Positions 33,873-45,518 of a DNA stretch of 64,000 bases are shown piece by piece. The notes below the pieces were generated by a model that ran no database searches, was not told the origin of the DNA, and saw only the letters and a list, made by a program, of their open reading frames with translations. The DNA comes from Chelonoidis abingdonii (lineage: Eukaryota > Chordata > Testudines > Testudinidae), in contig NC_133770.1 in NCBI RefSeq assembly GCF_003597395.2, positions 96,785,211-96,849,210 of the forward strand. The letters run 5' to 3'. How positions within the stretch are numbered: the first letter of the stretch is position 1; the number at the start of each line of letters is the position of its first letter. The translations under genes and the position numbers were made by a program.

Positions 33873-36339
33873 ATGTTAAGACATATGCATACATTGCACT
33901 TCGGAGAATCTGTAAATTATTGTAATACAGTGGCCAGAGATCATCTGAAGTGTCACTGCACTTTTTTCAGCCTTTGTGGCTGAAAAGCAACATGAATGTC
34001 TTACCCTACCCCACAAGGAGGTGTTGAGAAGGAGGTTCTAGAGACTGTGTATAGAACTCATCAGGGTTGGTAGTGGAGGGGATTGTAGGGATAGGTTTAG
34101 AGCTGGTAAGGGAATCTATTCCTCCTGGGCAGGGTGGCTAATATACAGTGAATTATTTTAATACCTCACTCTTCTCCTAACCAACTCAAGCCCACCCTCA
34201 AATCCTTACACCCTCTCTTATAAAACTCAAAATGCACAATAGCTTTCCTCCAAGAAACTCCTTTATCTGCTAATGACTTACAAAAAAAAACTGCACAGGG
34301 ACTGGGTAGCAGTTTCTGTATGTAAACAGCCTGTTTTGGAAAGTGTCATCTCTGGATCCACTTGACCTTTAATTCTGCTTGATTGCACTTGCACAAATTA
34401 TAGACTAGTGCTGCTGGGCCACCAGTCTGTGGTGCGAGAGTCAGGATTTTCATTCTCTGTATTCCTCAGAATGATCGTTAGAGCCCTTGATAGATACTGT
34501 GATAATTTAATTAGTGCGTATGTGCAAAGAACAAGGATGGTACCACAAATGCTCATCTATGTGGTATAAACCCAGTCCTGCTAGAAGCTAAAGAAAACTC
34601 TTCTTCAACCCAAGTGGAGGGGACTGTGCTTTTTGGCGGTAGAAGGATCTGAAATGTATCCCTGCTGCTACCCGGGAGTTCCAAGGCCACAGTGAGTAGC
34701 AAAATGACAATTTCAGAGGTCATGGATTTCTTACCTTTCATTAAATGATGGACGGGAACTTCGACTTGGCTCTGCCTGGGACACTTTCTAAGTGTCAATT
34801 AACCTCATCTGTCTACACTAGACTTTTTTCTCTAAAATTTCTCTCAGTTGCTACCCCTGGGTCAATTCCACTGGTGGAAGCAAGTATGGGAACGCTGTTG
34901 TAGAAAGGTGCCTGTGGCTGCCAGCAGATTTATGTTTTTCAGGGTGTGTCGTCACACTAGATTTACCTTGGCTCATACCCTGGGGCTGCAATTCAATCCC
35001 AGGTTGTGGAGCTCAGGTTTCAATAGGCCTCTAATGCCATCCCACAATTCCCTGGAGCTGTATTTTCTGACCTACCTACAGTAATAACTTCCCATTTGCC
35101 TCTACTGGCTTATATATCCTGTCAGCATTTAACCCCTCATTTCATCCAGCCTGCTCCACCTCTACCATGCTCAGCTCAGTTGAACAGCTTGAGAAGTTGC
35201 CGTCCCAGCTTGTCAAAGCATCAGGGTTCTTGTTGCTCTCTGATGTGAGCACGGCAAAGAGCATGATTTTGGGAGGTGCACCTGAAACCAGCATCTGTGT
35301 GGGAGCATTCAAGAGGCTGGCAAAGAAGGGGATCTAGCAGATGGCTCTTCAACGTTGGGAGTGAATCAAAATCCTTCAGTGTGCTTATCACAAGGCAAAG
35401 GATGCCAAGCAAAAGTCCATCATTGGTCCATCTACCTGCCTTTATTCCAACAAGATTAACTGGGTGTTCACCACCACCCTGGGAATGGCTCCATCCCTTC
35501 TTGCATGACAGGCTTTTTGAGCTGGGACAGTCTGAGTTCTAGACTGGTACAGAGGGGATGATGGTAATACCACAGAGTTCTCTGGTGACAGAGGAGCAGG
35601 AACAGAGCCCAGACCTGGACTAGACCCTGCAACAGACTCTGTGGCTGGCTGGGCTGGGGAATGTCCTAGGTCCATGTTCTGAGGATTTGTTTGGACCCAG
35701 TGAATGTGCTGGAGGGGAAGCACCAATGGAGCCAGAGCTGCAGCTGGGAAGTGGCCACTGCTGCCACCTTTGTTGTTACTCTGGGGAAAAATTGCAGCAT
35801 AAGTGGGAGAGATTTCTGGGTTAAAACCAATAAAACTATTGTTATGGAGGATATTTATGTGCTATAGGGTGACCTTAGCTTCAGTTGCAAGTGGAAGCTA
35901 TCCCATTTCCCTGGTACCCCTTCCTCCATCTTCCCCACCATGTGTGATCTAAGTGTGTATGTATGTGTATTGCAACTGTTGATTTGTTCTAGCAACTGTT
36001 GCATTGATGGTGGAAGGGAATCTGATCTAGGTCTACAGGCTTAGCAAGCTCAAGTACATATTTCCACATATTCTTCTTTCTATAGCTATCACACTGGTGT
36101 ACAGTTATTCCAATACTAGAATTACAGTGCTATTGCAGGGAGACTGCACTATAATAAATCCCATGGGCTGTATCAAGTGACAATATCTCCTGGTGACAAT
36201 GGCATCTTGGTGTTGTAGATGCTTGGCACAATGTCTGTGGAGGCAGATCCATTGTCAGTTAGTGTCTGTCCCCTAGTTCAGAAGCCTGGTAGTATTTGTC
36301 TGAATTTTTCCGCACTCTTGGTTGGTGATTTCCTTCCTC

Positions 36340-36377
<38 letters not shown>

Positions 36378-36440
36378 AGCATCAAGACAGTCCGGGATAT
36401 TTCTGGGCATGGCAAACTTCCAGCAATCAGCTCCAGGAGG
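33873..36440. repeat. Cassette flank, copy 2 (partner 15545-16800)
   Basis: It matches copy 1 at 33960-34277 and 35465-36420. The intervening 34278-35464 (about 1.2 kb) is found only here and is probably an insertion or a region lost from copy 1. I could not name it. A 29-base A run lies at 36344-36372. Confidence 0.65.
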
Positions 36441-37509
36441 TTAGAACAATTTGTCTATACCAGGGAGTGGGGTGGCACCTTAAAGATGAATAGATTTTAT
36501 TTGGGCATAAGCTTTCATGGGTAAAACACCTGAAGGTAAAAAATCCATTGCAATCAACCTACTACACTAACTATGGTTAGAGATTGTGCCACACACACTC
36601 AAAGAAACTGAGGAACCATCTGATCAGCATCCTGTACAGCAAACAGGAGAAGATCAAGAATGAGCTTTCAAAACTAGAGACTCTCATACAAAACCAGCCT
36701 ACCACAGAAACTTCCACATGGCTGGACTTTACCAAAACAAGACAAGCAATTTACAATGCACACTTTACTACTCTACAGAGGAAAAAGGAGAGTAAACTAG
36801 CTAAACTCCTACATGCCACAGGGGGCTACAACAGTGGTACCCTTAACTCACCCAACAGTATTGTTAATCTATCCAACCACACGCATAGCCCGGCAGAAGA
36901 GTCTGTCCTATCTCGGGGACTCTCTTTCTGCCCCAGCACCCCCATGCATATGATACAGTTCGGTGGTGATCTAGAAGCCTGCTTTTGCCATCTCCAACTC
37001 AACACCCCACTGAACAGAGCACTGACCTTCAGGAACCCTCCTACCAACGCTCCAAGAAGAATTCTGTATGGACTCCTCCTGACAGTTGAAATGACAGATT
37101 AAACTTCTACACAGAGTGCTTCCACAGAGGTGCGCCGGCTGAAATTGTGAACAAACAGCATCACTTGCCCCATAACCTGAGCCGTACAGAACGCAACACC
37201 ATCCACAGCCTCAGAAACAGCTCTGACATTATAATCAAAAGTGCTAACAAAAGAAGTTCTGTAGTCGTCATGAACAGGTCAGATTATGAACAGGAGACTG
37301 CCAGGCAACTCTGCAACACCATATCCTCTGATCCGACTAAGGAGTACCCAAAGAAACTACACCATCTGCTCAAGAAACTCCCTGCTACAGCACAGGAACA
37401 AATCTACACAGACGCACGCCTAGAGCCCTCATATCTACTCTATCGACACCATCATAGGACCCAGCCACATCATCGGAGGCTCATTCACCTGCACATCTAC
37501 TAATGTGAT

Positions 37510-37869
37510 GTGTGCCAGCAATGTCCTTCTGCCATGTACATTGGCCAGACTGGACAGTCTCTACGTAAAAGGTTAAATGGACATGTATCAAACATCAGGA
37601 ATGGTAACATACAAAAGACAGTAGGAGAACACTTCAATATTCCTGAACACTCAATAACAGATTTAAAAGTAGCCATTCTTCAACAAAAAAACTTCAAAAA
37701 CCAACTTCACAGAGAAACTGCAGAACTAAAGTTCATTTGCAGACTTAACACCAGCAATTTGGGCTTGAATACGGACTGCGGAGTGGCTGGCTCACTAAAA
37801 AGCAATTTTCCCTCTCTTGGTATTGACACCTCCTCATCAATTATTAGGAGTGGACCACATGCACCCTGA
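37510..37869 (+). pseudogene. GIY-YIG endonuclease part of the Penelope-like element
   Basis: A 119-codon open frame begins MCQQCPSAMYIGQTGQSLRK. It shows the paired cysteines, the YIG core and the Arg of the GIY-YIG fold, then the VGEHFN and RETAELKFI stretches typical of Penelope C-termini. In intact elements this is fused behind the reverse transcriptase. Here it is cut off from it by a deletion and a stop at 37501. It is a relic, not a host gene. Confidence 0.75.
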
Positions 37870-38044
37870 CTGAATTGGCCTTCTACACTAGTTCTCCACT
37901 TGTAATGTAACTCTCTTCTCTACATGTGCCAATATATATTAATGGCTGTATCAGTAATTTTCACTCCATGCATCTGAAGAAGTGGATTTTTTACCCATGA
38001 AAGCTTATGCCCAAATAAATCTGTTAGTCTTCAAGGTGTCACCT

Positions 38045-38664
38045 TGTGACGATGTGGTTCTGGCGGGACCCAACTGAGAGTGCCAAATCAGGACCAATTG
38101 CTCAAACAGGGCAGTCACAGCCCAAGGCTGGGGTTTTTCCACCTCTAAGGCAAACCAAACCAGCCAGACAAAAGACTTCGGTGTCACCCCTCTGGCTAAC
38201 CGCAAGTCACACAAGCAATTTCCTTAGACACTCCAGTCTCCCAGTATCACTTTGTTCCTACTGTGGAAAGTTACAGCAAAATGGAGTTTGCAGTCACATG
38301 GGCCAGTTTCTGCATACCTTGCTGAGTCACAAGGCGTATTCGCCATCTCTCGAGTGGTCAGTTGTGTAGCTGATGGTCCTTAATGGCCATCAAGCAGGCT
38401 AAGCTGAGCTGACACCAACTAATCTGGGGTGTCACCCAGAACTGCAGCACCAATTTGAAATACAGACAGCATACAGCCAATATTCATAACTTCAACTACA
38501 AAAATGATTAGACATACAGACAGCATAATCATAACTAGTAACCCGGTAACCTGGTCTTAGCACCTTATGTATATGACCCCCTTTACATAAAATTTGGTGC
38601 CACTACAGAACCTTGGTTGCAACCCATGTTCTATATGGTCCCAGTTTATATCAATAACGTCACA
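38045..38664. mobile_element. Solo LTR inserted in the Penelope-like tail
   Basis: It starts TGTGACGATG and ends AACGTCACA, with an exact 5-bp duplication CACCT (38040-38044 and 38665-38669). At 620 bp with no coding, it is a solo LTR of an endogenous retroelement, younger than the Penelope insertion that contains it. Confidence 0.88.
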
Positions 38665-39131
38665 CACCTGAGTCCTCATTATTTTTTGTGGATACAGACT
38701 AACATGTCTACCCCTCTAACAATTTGTATATAGTCAGTCAGGATGCTGAGAGCCATTGAATCAAACTGTAAAGCCTGCATATAATAGAAAGCACTTCAAG
38801 CCAGGGGGTACAGCAGCATCCGTAGTTTCAACTCCTATGACCACTCCGGTAACTTACTTGCCCTCTCCATTCATTGATTTGCTGTTCCATCAGCAGGAGG
38901 CAAAATATCATCATCTTGATAAATGGCCTTCTATCACAGACCTAGAAAACTTACTTTCTCTTCCAATCAGGGATCTTCAGCAGACTGTGATGGTCTTATA
39001 TTTAGCTCAGAGAAAATGAGTATTTACTCGTGCGTTCAGCTGATTAAGATTAAGAAGGCAACTACGTTTGTGGAGTTTGGGATTTTTTATGTGTACACTT
39101 TTGAAAGTCTATGGTTCAGAATACAGAGTGA

Positions 39132-39170
39132 GGTTTTTGTACAGCCTGTCTATGGTGTTCTAACACTGTG
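39132..39170 (-). promoter_or_regulatory. Recombination signal of V6 relic (23-RSS)
   Basis: The heptamer is CACAGTG (39164-39170), the spacer 23 bp and the nonamer ACAAAAACC. The signal is perfect although the gene is broken, so RAG could still use it. Confidence 0.88.
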
Positions 39171-39625
39171 CGATCCCATTAGGTACAGTAATAGGTAGCA
39201 ATGTCGTTGTAGGTTACTTTGTCTACTGTTAGGGTACAGGTGGATTTTTCAGTTGTTTTGTCAATGCTAAATTTCTCTTTGTCAAAATTTGATTGTTCAG
39301 CTTGTGTCTTAAAGTAAAGTATCCACTCTGGAACGTCTCCAAGTCTCTGTCGATACCAGTGTATATAAGCATCACCAAAATTGATGCCAAAAACTTTACA
39401 GTCAATTCTTACTGTTTTCATTAGTTTCTTTGTGATGGATAACTGAACTTGTCAATTCTACTTGTACAGCTCCATCTACAAAGAAAGGAAGAAAAAATAC
39501 GATAAGCATGAATTTGGAGGCTCTCTGGTTATTGCTCAGTAATCTGCATATTTGTAGAAAACTAGAGTGAAAACCAACTTATATGACCAAACTGAACCCA
39601 CAGTAAGAACCTGCATTGGTAACAT
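39171..39625 (-). pseudogene. TCR gamma V pseudogene V6, subgroup B
   Basis: The V exon relic is 39171-39475 and the leader 39583-39625 (MLPMQVLTVGSVWS). There are three independent lesions. The splice donor is AT instead of GT (39582). FR1 has a frameshift before the QLSITK stretch, so the frame entered from the acceptor is lost. The codon two after the second Cys is TAA (YYCT-stop-WD). The rest of the domain is well kept: IDCKV, YIHWYRQRLG, ILYF and IATYYC. It is best read as a recently inactivated V. Confidence 0.9.
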
Positions 39626-39710
39626 TCTCACTGGCTTCAGTTGAGCCTGCATGTCGGAAACAGAAGGCTGCAAGTTAGGATCTCGGGTGGAGGGCTGAAT
39701 CCCTTTGGGG

Positions 39711-39722
39711 AGAGGAAATGAC
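39711..39722 (-). promoter_or_regulatory. Conserved upstream box of V6 relic
   Basis: AGAGGAAATGAC then TCACTT, 86 bp upstream of the leader ATG, with a complete TGACTCA word. Confidence 0.45.
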
Positions 39723-40480
39723 TCACTTAAGTAGCAGCCGAGAATAGTTCTGTCTCATGTGAGGCTAATTTGACTGATAGTCATTTAGACAAAAGTGAGC
39801 CATCATGAGTTTCAGCAATAAGTCTAGTATGAAGCAGATGTTCTAGTGAACTTAGGACCCAGCTCACCATTGTTTCTTAAGAGGATGGACAAGGAAGGGT
39901 TCATGTTGATTGGTGCAATAGACCCCAACTTTCTAATTTAAGCCTTTAATCAGGAAAGCATCTACATTAAGCCCATGCTTAATCTTAAGTGCTTTGCTGC
40001 CATCCCACTGAAGACCAATCACTGCCTGTTTCTATTTTAATGTTGATTCTTTCCCTAGAAATAAAGCCTTCAGCAGTATTCCTTATGTGGTACAGGGGAC
40101 TGTGCCTGAAAGGGCTGAGATTCCCAGACAGAGTCTGGGCGGGGCATCGAAGCGTTTGTTGCTAGGACTAGCCAGTTGGAATCTAACACAGAGAAAAGCA
40201 GATCTTCTGCAAGCTCCTTAACACTGAGTGAACACTACACTTACCTCCACCCACTATCAGTGGTATTAAAAGGAGCTGTGGTCATGGTACTTGGTTTTTC
40301 TGGCTTTGAATCTGGTATGTTATGTGTGTGGTGGCCTTAACTACTTCACAATAAAGATTTTTATTAATCACGTTGCCTTTTTTTTTTTTAAATAAACTAG
40401 TGAGGAGTTTCTACAGACAAATGGCAAAATCAGGGAGGTAGCTGTAATTTCATACATTTGATGGGATATGGCTCAAGGTA

Positions 40481-40672
40481 CACCTCTAACACGATATAAT
40501 GCGACCTGATATAACACGAATCTGGATATAACATGGTAAAGTACTGCTTCGGCCAGGGGTGGGGGCTGCGCACTCTGGTGTATCAAAGCAAGTTCGATAT
40601 AACACGGTTTCGCCTATAACACAGTAAGATTTTTTGGCTCCCGAGGACAGCGTTATATCGAAGTAGAGGGTG
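40481..40672. mobile_element. Mariner-type MITE (CACCTCTAMC...GATATAA family)
   Basis: It begins CACCTCTAACACGATATAA and ends GTTATATCGAAGTAGAGGGTG, flanked by TA (40479-40480 and 40673-40674). Repeated GATATAAC words fill the interior. A second copy at 48154 splits V9. This one lies just 3' of V7, directly beside the Harbinger element. Confidence 0.82.
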
Positions 40673-40674
40673 TA

Positions 40675-42183
40675 TGTCTACACTACAAAATTAGGTTAAT
40701 TTTATAGAAGTTGATTTTTAGAAATCGATTTAATACAGTCGATTGCGTATGTCCCCACTAAGTGCATTAATTCAGCAGAGTTTGTCCTCACTATCGTGGC
40801 TAGTATTGACTTGCAGAGCAGTGCACTGTTAGTAGCTATCCCACAGTTTCAGCAGTCTCTGCTGCCCACTGGAATTCTGGGCTAAGCTCCCAATGCCTGA
40901 TGGGGGCAAAAACATTGTCGCGGGTGGTTTTGGGTACGTCGCCCCTCTCTTCGTGAAAGCAATGACAGACAATCGTTTCGTGCCTTTTTTCCTGGGTTAC
41001 CCGTGCTGACGCCATACCACAGCAAGCCTGTAGCCTCCTCAGCTCACCATCACTGCTGCCGTTGTGGGCAAGGCGACTGAACATCAAAGAGGCTTTGAAA
41101 ACCAGTTTCATGACTGGCCAGGCTTCAGAGTGACAGTGTGTGTTTCTCCTTGATGCAAACCTGCTTCCTTTGTTGATTTTGATTCCCTGTAAGCCAACCA
41201 CCCTCCCCCCTTCGAAATAAAGTAACTATTGTTTTGAAACCATGCATTCATTCTTTATTAATTAAAAAAAAGAGAGACAAGGTAGCCTGGGTGGGGTGGA
41301 GGAGGAGGGAAGGACAAGGCCACATTGCTTATTGTACCCTCACTAAAAATCAAACTGTTTGAATGACAGCCTTCTGTTGCTTGGGCCATCCTGTCAAGTG
41401 GAGTGGTTGGGTGCCTGGAGCCTGCTCTCTGCGTTCTTGGACGTCTGGGTGAGGAGGCTATGGAACAGGGGGAGGAGGGTAGGCAGTTCTACAGTGGACA
41501 CAGTTGGTGTCTGTACTCTTGTTGGCTTTCCTGCAGCTCCAAAAGATGCTTCATCATGTCCATTTGCTCCCCCATTAGCCTTAGCATCGCTTCCTGCCTC
41601 CGCTTTTCGTGCTAACTTAATTCTTTCCAGGCCTTTGCCACTGAAAGCCTCCATGCATTAAACTGTGCCCTATCAGAATGGGAGGACTGCATGAGCTCAG
41701 AAAACATGCCATTGCGAGTGTGTTTTTTTCGCATTCTAATCTGCGATAACCCCAGGGATGGAGATGATGGAGGGGGGGCGTAAAAACATTCTACACTCTA
41801 CGATTCTGAGGAGACTGCATGGTCACCTGTACTGCTGAGTTTTCCATGCTGACCAAACAGGAAATGAAATTCAAAAGTTCCAGGGGCTTTTCTTGGGTAC
41901 CTGGCTAGTGCATCAGTGTTCAAAGTGCTGTCCAGAGTGGTCAGAATGGAGCACTCTGGGAAAGCTCCTGAAGATCAATATCGTCGATTTTGCATTTGCA
42001 CTACCCCAAATTCAACCCATCAAGATCGATTTTTAGCGCTGCTTCTCTCATCGGGGAGGGTTACAGAAGTCGATTTTAAGAGCACTTTAGGTTGACGGAA
42101 TGGGGTTTGTGGTGTGGACAGTCATTTTTAAATCAACTTAACACAGCTAAATTCGACCTAACCCTGTAGTGTAGACCAGGGCT
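40675..42183 (+). mobile_element. PIF/Harbinger-type element next to V7
   Basis: The left end is TGTCTACACTACAAAATTAGG; the right end, read inward, is CCTGGTCTACACTACAGGGTTAGG. Coding relics on the minus strand at about 41500-41620 (a LMGEQMDMMKHLLELQ-like stretch) resemble the C-terminal part of the Myb/SANT-type protein of these transposons. Frames are broken and no DDE transposase is visible. The exact ends and target duplication are unclear. Confidence 0.75.
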
Positions 42184-42198
42184 CAGTATTCAGAGTGA

Positions 42199-42237
42199 GG
42201 TTTTCATACAGGATGTCAACAGCTTTCTAACACTGTG
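42199..42237 (-). promoter_or_regulatory. Recombination signal of V7 (23-RSS)
   Basis: The heptamer is CACAGTG (42231-42237), the spacer 23 bp and the nonamer ATGAAAACC (42199-42207), two changes from consensus. A transposon end lies about 15 bp beyond the nonamer. Confidence 0.85.
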
Positions 42238-42704
42238 CCATCCCAAAAAGCACAATAATAGACAGCTTGGTCATCAGGAGCTATTTCATTTACTACTAGG
42301 GTAGAGATGGGCTGGTCAGGCTTCTTTTCACAGTCAAACTTCTTATCAGTATCTTTGTCAAATTCAACTTTTACAGTTGAGATGTACAGAATCCGCTCCA
42401 GAGCTTCTCCAGGTCTGTGTCGATACCAGTGTATAACAGCACTCCTGAAGTTCTGAATGCCAGAAACCTCACAGACTATACGTGCGGTTTTAGTTTCTGT
42501 CCTGGTAATGGATAACTGAGCTTGTCTCAGATGTATTTGTGCACATCCATCTAGAAAGAGAGCAAGAAAAGAAAACCAGAAATTAACATGAATCTGGAGC
42601 ATGGTGAATTGTTACTCAGTAACGTACAACTGTGTAGAAAAGTGTAAAAAAGGAAACGTACAAGACAAAACAAAAGCCAGAGTAATGACATGGAGTAGCA
42701 ACAT
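42238..42704 (-). CDS. TRGV: TCR gamma V segment V7, subgroup B, apparently functional
   Basis: The leader exon is 42662-42704 (MLLLHVITLAFVLS, donor GTACGT), the intron 111 bp and the V exon 42238-42550. The join gives YGCAQIHLRQAQLSITRTE. Conserved sites are the first Cys in RIVCEVSG, Trp in VIHWYRHRPG, FR2 ERILYI and second Cys in QAVYYCAFWDG. FR1 carries an extra Cys (YGCAQ) near the mature N terminus. The frame is open throughout. The CAFWDG ending and CDR2 set it apart from V3/V5 and V8, and I find no close duplicate in the window. Confidence 0.88.
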
Positions 42705-42780
42705 CTTACAGGTTTTGCTTGGACCTGCATCTGTGAGAAATGACTGTTGTGTTGGGATGGACAGAGAGGTGCATTTGAGG

Positions 42781-42792
42781 ACAGGAAGTGAC
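42781..42792 (-). promoter_or_regulatory. Conserved upstream box of V7
   Basis: ACAGGAAGTGAC then TTATTT, 77 bp upstream of the leader ATG. The core GGAAGTGA is kept. Confidence 0.45.
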
Positions 42793-43189
42793 TTATTTAG
42801 TTAACTCAGGATGAGGTTTTGCTGGCTGCATATGCTAATTTAAGATAAGTAGAGTTATGGCTGAAATTCCTCCGAAGTTAATGCTCTTTGATAAAAGTAT
42901 CTGGCATGAAGTAAATTCTTCCGCTATCTTTAGACCAATGTAGATTGCATCAGGAAAGTCTGGGTAATGAAGGACTGGTCTTTTAAATATATTACAGTGG
43001 TTCCAAGAGGCCTCTGTCCAGATGGTGTGAGAGTTACTATACATAGCAATATATTGAGTGACTGTCCCAAAGATTTTCAGTCTAAAAAGGTATGACTGTA
43101 ACTAATGCAAAGATGAAGGGACAGGCAGAGCCATGTTGATGGCGCAGTGAAGACTTACTTTTCTTGGGGATTATTTTCTTTACCTTTTG

Positions 43190-44430
43190 AACATGGAAGG
43201 TGCTGTCCTGAGTGGTGCTGTTACCAGTACAGTACTCAGAACCCTTCTGAAGATAGTAAGCACTTCCCAGTATCCACATCTGGAAAACTCAGTGAGAGAA
43301 GAAGTAGTGGAATATCTCTTGTACTTCAGTGTGAGACTAGCCCTCTGGTCTATAAATAGTGACATACAGTGGCTATTATATCTGTGTGCTAGTGCCCTCT
43401 ACTGAGATAGGATGGATCTGCAATTGTATATTTGCAGTCAATTTTGTCCTCCTTCTGAAAAAGGGCCAACTCTACACTGACATTTTTGTTGAATTAATTT
43501 ACGAGTATGTTCATGTTTTCTTAAACACTTCTTTGTTTCCTTGTGATGAGAGCTAATCCAATCCATGTTGTCTTTTCTATATTATAGCTCCAGTAGTTTT
43601 CTTATGGTTTTTCTAGCATCATTCAATAAGAAATGCTTCCACTTCTGCCCTTCTTTCAAATATCATCTGCAATCACAAGCTTTCCCCTTTGGGTTCTGAT
43701 GAACCTGATCCCAATTTATCCTCATTGCTCTAGTAACCCACCTTTAGACTATCAAATCATTGGGGCAGGGACTCTTATTCTGTGACGTTCCCAGAACATT
43801 CATGCTAAGATTGAAATTATACAGAATATTATCAATTCAGACTGTTTTCTGCTGAACTGGCATCAGAGATTAAAGATAGGCTGGTCCTTCAGAACAGAAC
43901 TCTGTGGTTTTTATAAAGTGAACAATAAGCTCTTTGTGGTTCAGGGCTAATTAAACAGCAGAAAAGCAACCAAAATAAACTTATCCATTTCCATTGGAGT
44001 AATATGAAAATGTAAAGTGGCCAGGCTGGTTTGCAGTGCTATTAGGTGACTTGTGGTCTGATCTAAAGCCCATTGAAGTCAATGGAAAGACCTTTAGGGC
44101 TTGACCCAGTGCCCACTGTGATCCACAGCTGGAATCTCTAGACACTAACATGAGGCTCTGTACCTGAGGAGGATACTATGCAGGATGAGGCCCAGTTACT
44201 GGGGAGTTATAAGCAGGTAGATTATTGCACCTGCACACTGGGTCCAACGCTCCTGTTTTACTTTCACTTGCTTCCTGTTTCAGCAGATGAATGATGTCTA
44301 GATTGGGAGACTGTAGTGTCAGGCAGTTATGGGGGTGAGAGCCTGGCTCCATTTCCTTCTCTAGAGCCAGATTTTTCACCCCAAGTGTTATGCTCCTCTA
44401 AACTGATGACAAATCTCCACCCAGTCAGTC
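43190..44430. repeat. Cassette flank upstream of V7 (partner 17400-18450)
   Basis: It shares 'cccttctgaa', 'agaagtagtggaata' and 'tgtgctagtgccctctactg' with the V-less cassette at 17.4 kb. Confidence 0.7.
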
Positions 44431-44783
44431 CATGATAACCCACACAGACAACAACTGACTGTTGGCTTCACCTAATATTCAGTTGGACATTTTTTATTTT
44501 TTTTTTAAAGGCCAAGGGCAGCTAAACACACAACTCTCATTGACTTGTAATGGGATTAGGTGCCTAAGTCCTCTTTGTGCCCTAGGTGACCTCCTGTTCT
44601 GTAGAGCTGACCTCCTCTTACAGATATATTTGGAAAATACACACTAAATCGGAAGTTGCTGTTCCTATCTAGCTACAGAAGCCAATGAAGAGTTTCTGCA
44701 GCTGACTCCAGGCTGAGAGGAATTTTTAGAGAGGTGACAGTTGTTTCATAAATGCAAAAGGCTGTGGCTCAGAATGCAGAGTG

Positions 44784-44822
44784 GGTTTTTGGACAGGCTG
44801 TCTACAGTTTTCTAACACTGTG
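44784..44822 (-). promoter_or_regulatory. Recombination signal of V8 (23-RSS)
   Basis: The heptamer is CACAGTG (44816-44822), the spacer 23 bp and the nonamer CCAAAAACC, one change from consensus. Confidence 0.9.
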
Positions 44823-45431
44823 TGATCCCAATAGGCACAATAGTAAGTAGCAATGTCACTGGAGGTTATTTTGTTTATGGTCAGGGTACAGGTAGACTGG
44901 CCAGGCTTCTTTTCAGCATTAAACTTTCCTTTATCTGAGTCTCTGTCCAAGACAGATTGCTTTGAGATAAACAGAATCCGCTCTGGAGCTGCACTGGGTC
45001 TCTGTCTATACCAGTGTATAGTAGCCTTGCCAAAATCCTCTGATAGAGAAACATAGCAGTCAATTCGTAAGGTTTTATTTCCTTCCCTTGTGATGGACAG
45101 TTGAGGCTGGGTCAGAAGCACTTGTGAGGAGCCATCTGTGAAGAAACAAAGAAGAAATATCAACATAAACCTGAAATGATGTGGAGCCTCTCCAACTGCT
45201 GCTGTCATGTGCCAATGTATGCAGAGAGCAGTGTGAGTAGGGTGACCAGATTTCCTGATTTTGATAGGGACAGTCCTCATATTAAGACTTTTTGTCTTAT
45301 AGGTGCCTATTGCCCCCCTCTACCCAATCCCTGTCCCAACTTTTCACACTTGCTAACTTGTCACCCTAAATGCAAGCAGCACGCTTACAGGAGCAAACCG
45401 TAGCCAGAACAAAAGTCTCCAACAGCAACAT
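44823..45431 (-). CDS. TRGV: TCR gamma V segment V8, subgroup B, apparently functional
   Basis: The leader exon is 45389-45431 (MLLLETFVLATVCS, donor GTAAGC) and the V exon 44823-45135 with acceptor CACAG. The join reads YGSSQVLLTQPQLSITREG. Landmarks are the first Cys in RIDCYVS, Trp in TIHWYRQRPS, FR2 ERILFI and second Cys in ATYYCAYWDH. The intron (253 bp) holds a complete TA-flanked MITE (45240-45366), which explains its length relative to V3, V5 and V7. No disabling change is seen. The pseudogene V4 is its duplicate. Confidence 0.9.
45240..45366. mobile_element. TA-flanked MITE in the V8 intron
   Basis: It starts GGGTGACCAGATTTCC and ends AACTTGTCACCC, between TA dinucleotides (45238-45239 and 45367-45368). 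It is absent from the V4 copy. Tc1/mariner-like by its TA target. It leaves the donor (45388) and acceptor (45136) intact. Confidence 0.8.
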
Positions 45432-45506
45432 TCTTGCTGCTCTTGTTAAACTCCAGCCAAGAAATGTAAAGGATGGTCTTGAATGGAGAGAGATGTGTAG
45501 ATGGGG

Positions 45507-45518
45507 AGAGGAAGTGAC
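45507..45518 (-). promoter_or_regulatory. Conserved upstream box of V8
   Basis: AGAGGAAGTGAC then TCATTT, 76 bp upstream of the leader ATG. It combines a GGAAGTGA core with TGACTCA. Confidence 0.5.

Larger units (their letters stand above)
36460..38717 (+). mobile_element. Penelope-like retroelement, RT-deleted, with GIY-YIG domain
   Basis: It is flanked by a 15-bp near-exact duplication AACAATTTGTMTATA (36445-36459 and 38718-38732). Open stretches at 36584-37102 and 37147-37503 resemble the N-terminal region of Penelope proteins (LSPAEESVLSRGLSFCPS type). 37510-37869 encodes a GIY-YIG-type endonuclease segment (CQQCPSAMYIGQTGQSLRKR). The reverse transcriptase core is missing between about 37480 and 37510. 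The first 70 bp (caccttaaagatgaatagat onward) repeat the tail (about 37970-38040) in inverted orientation. A solo LTR interrupts the tail. Not active. Confidence 0.85.
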
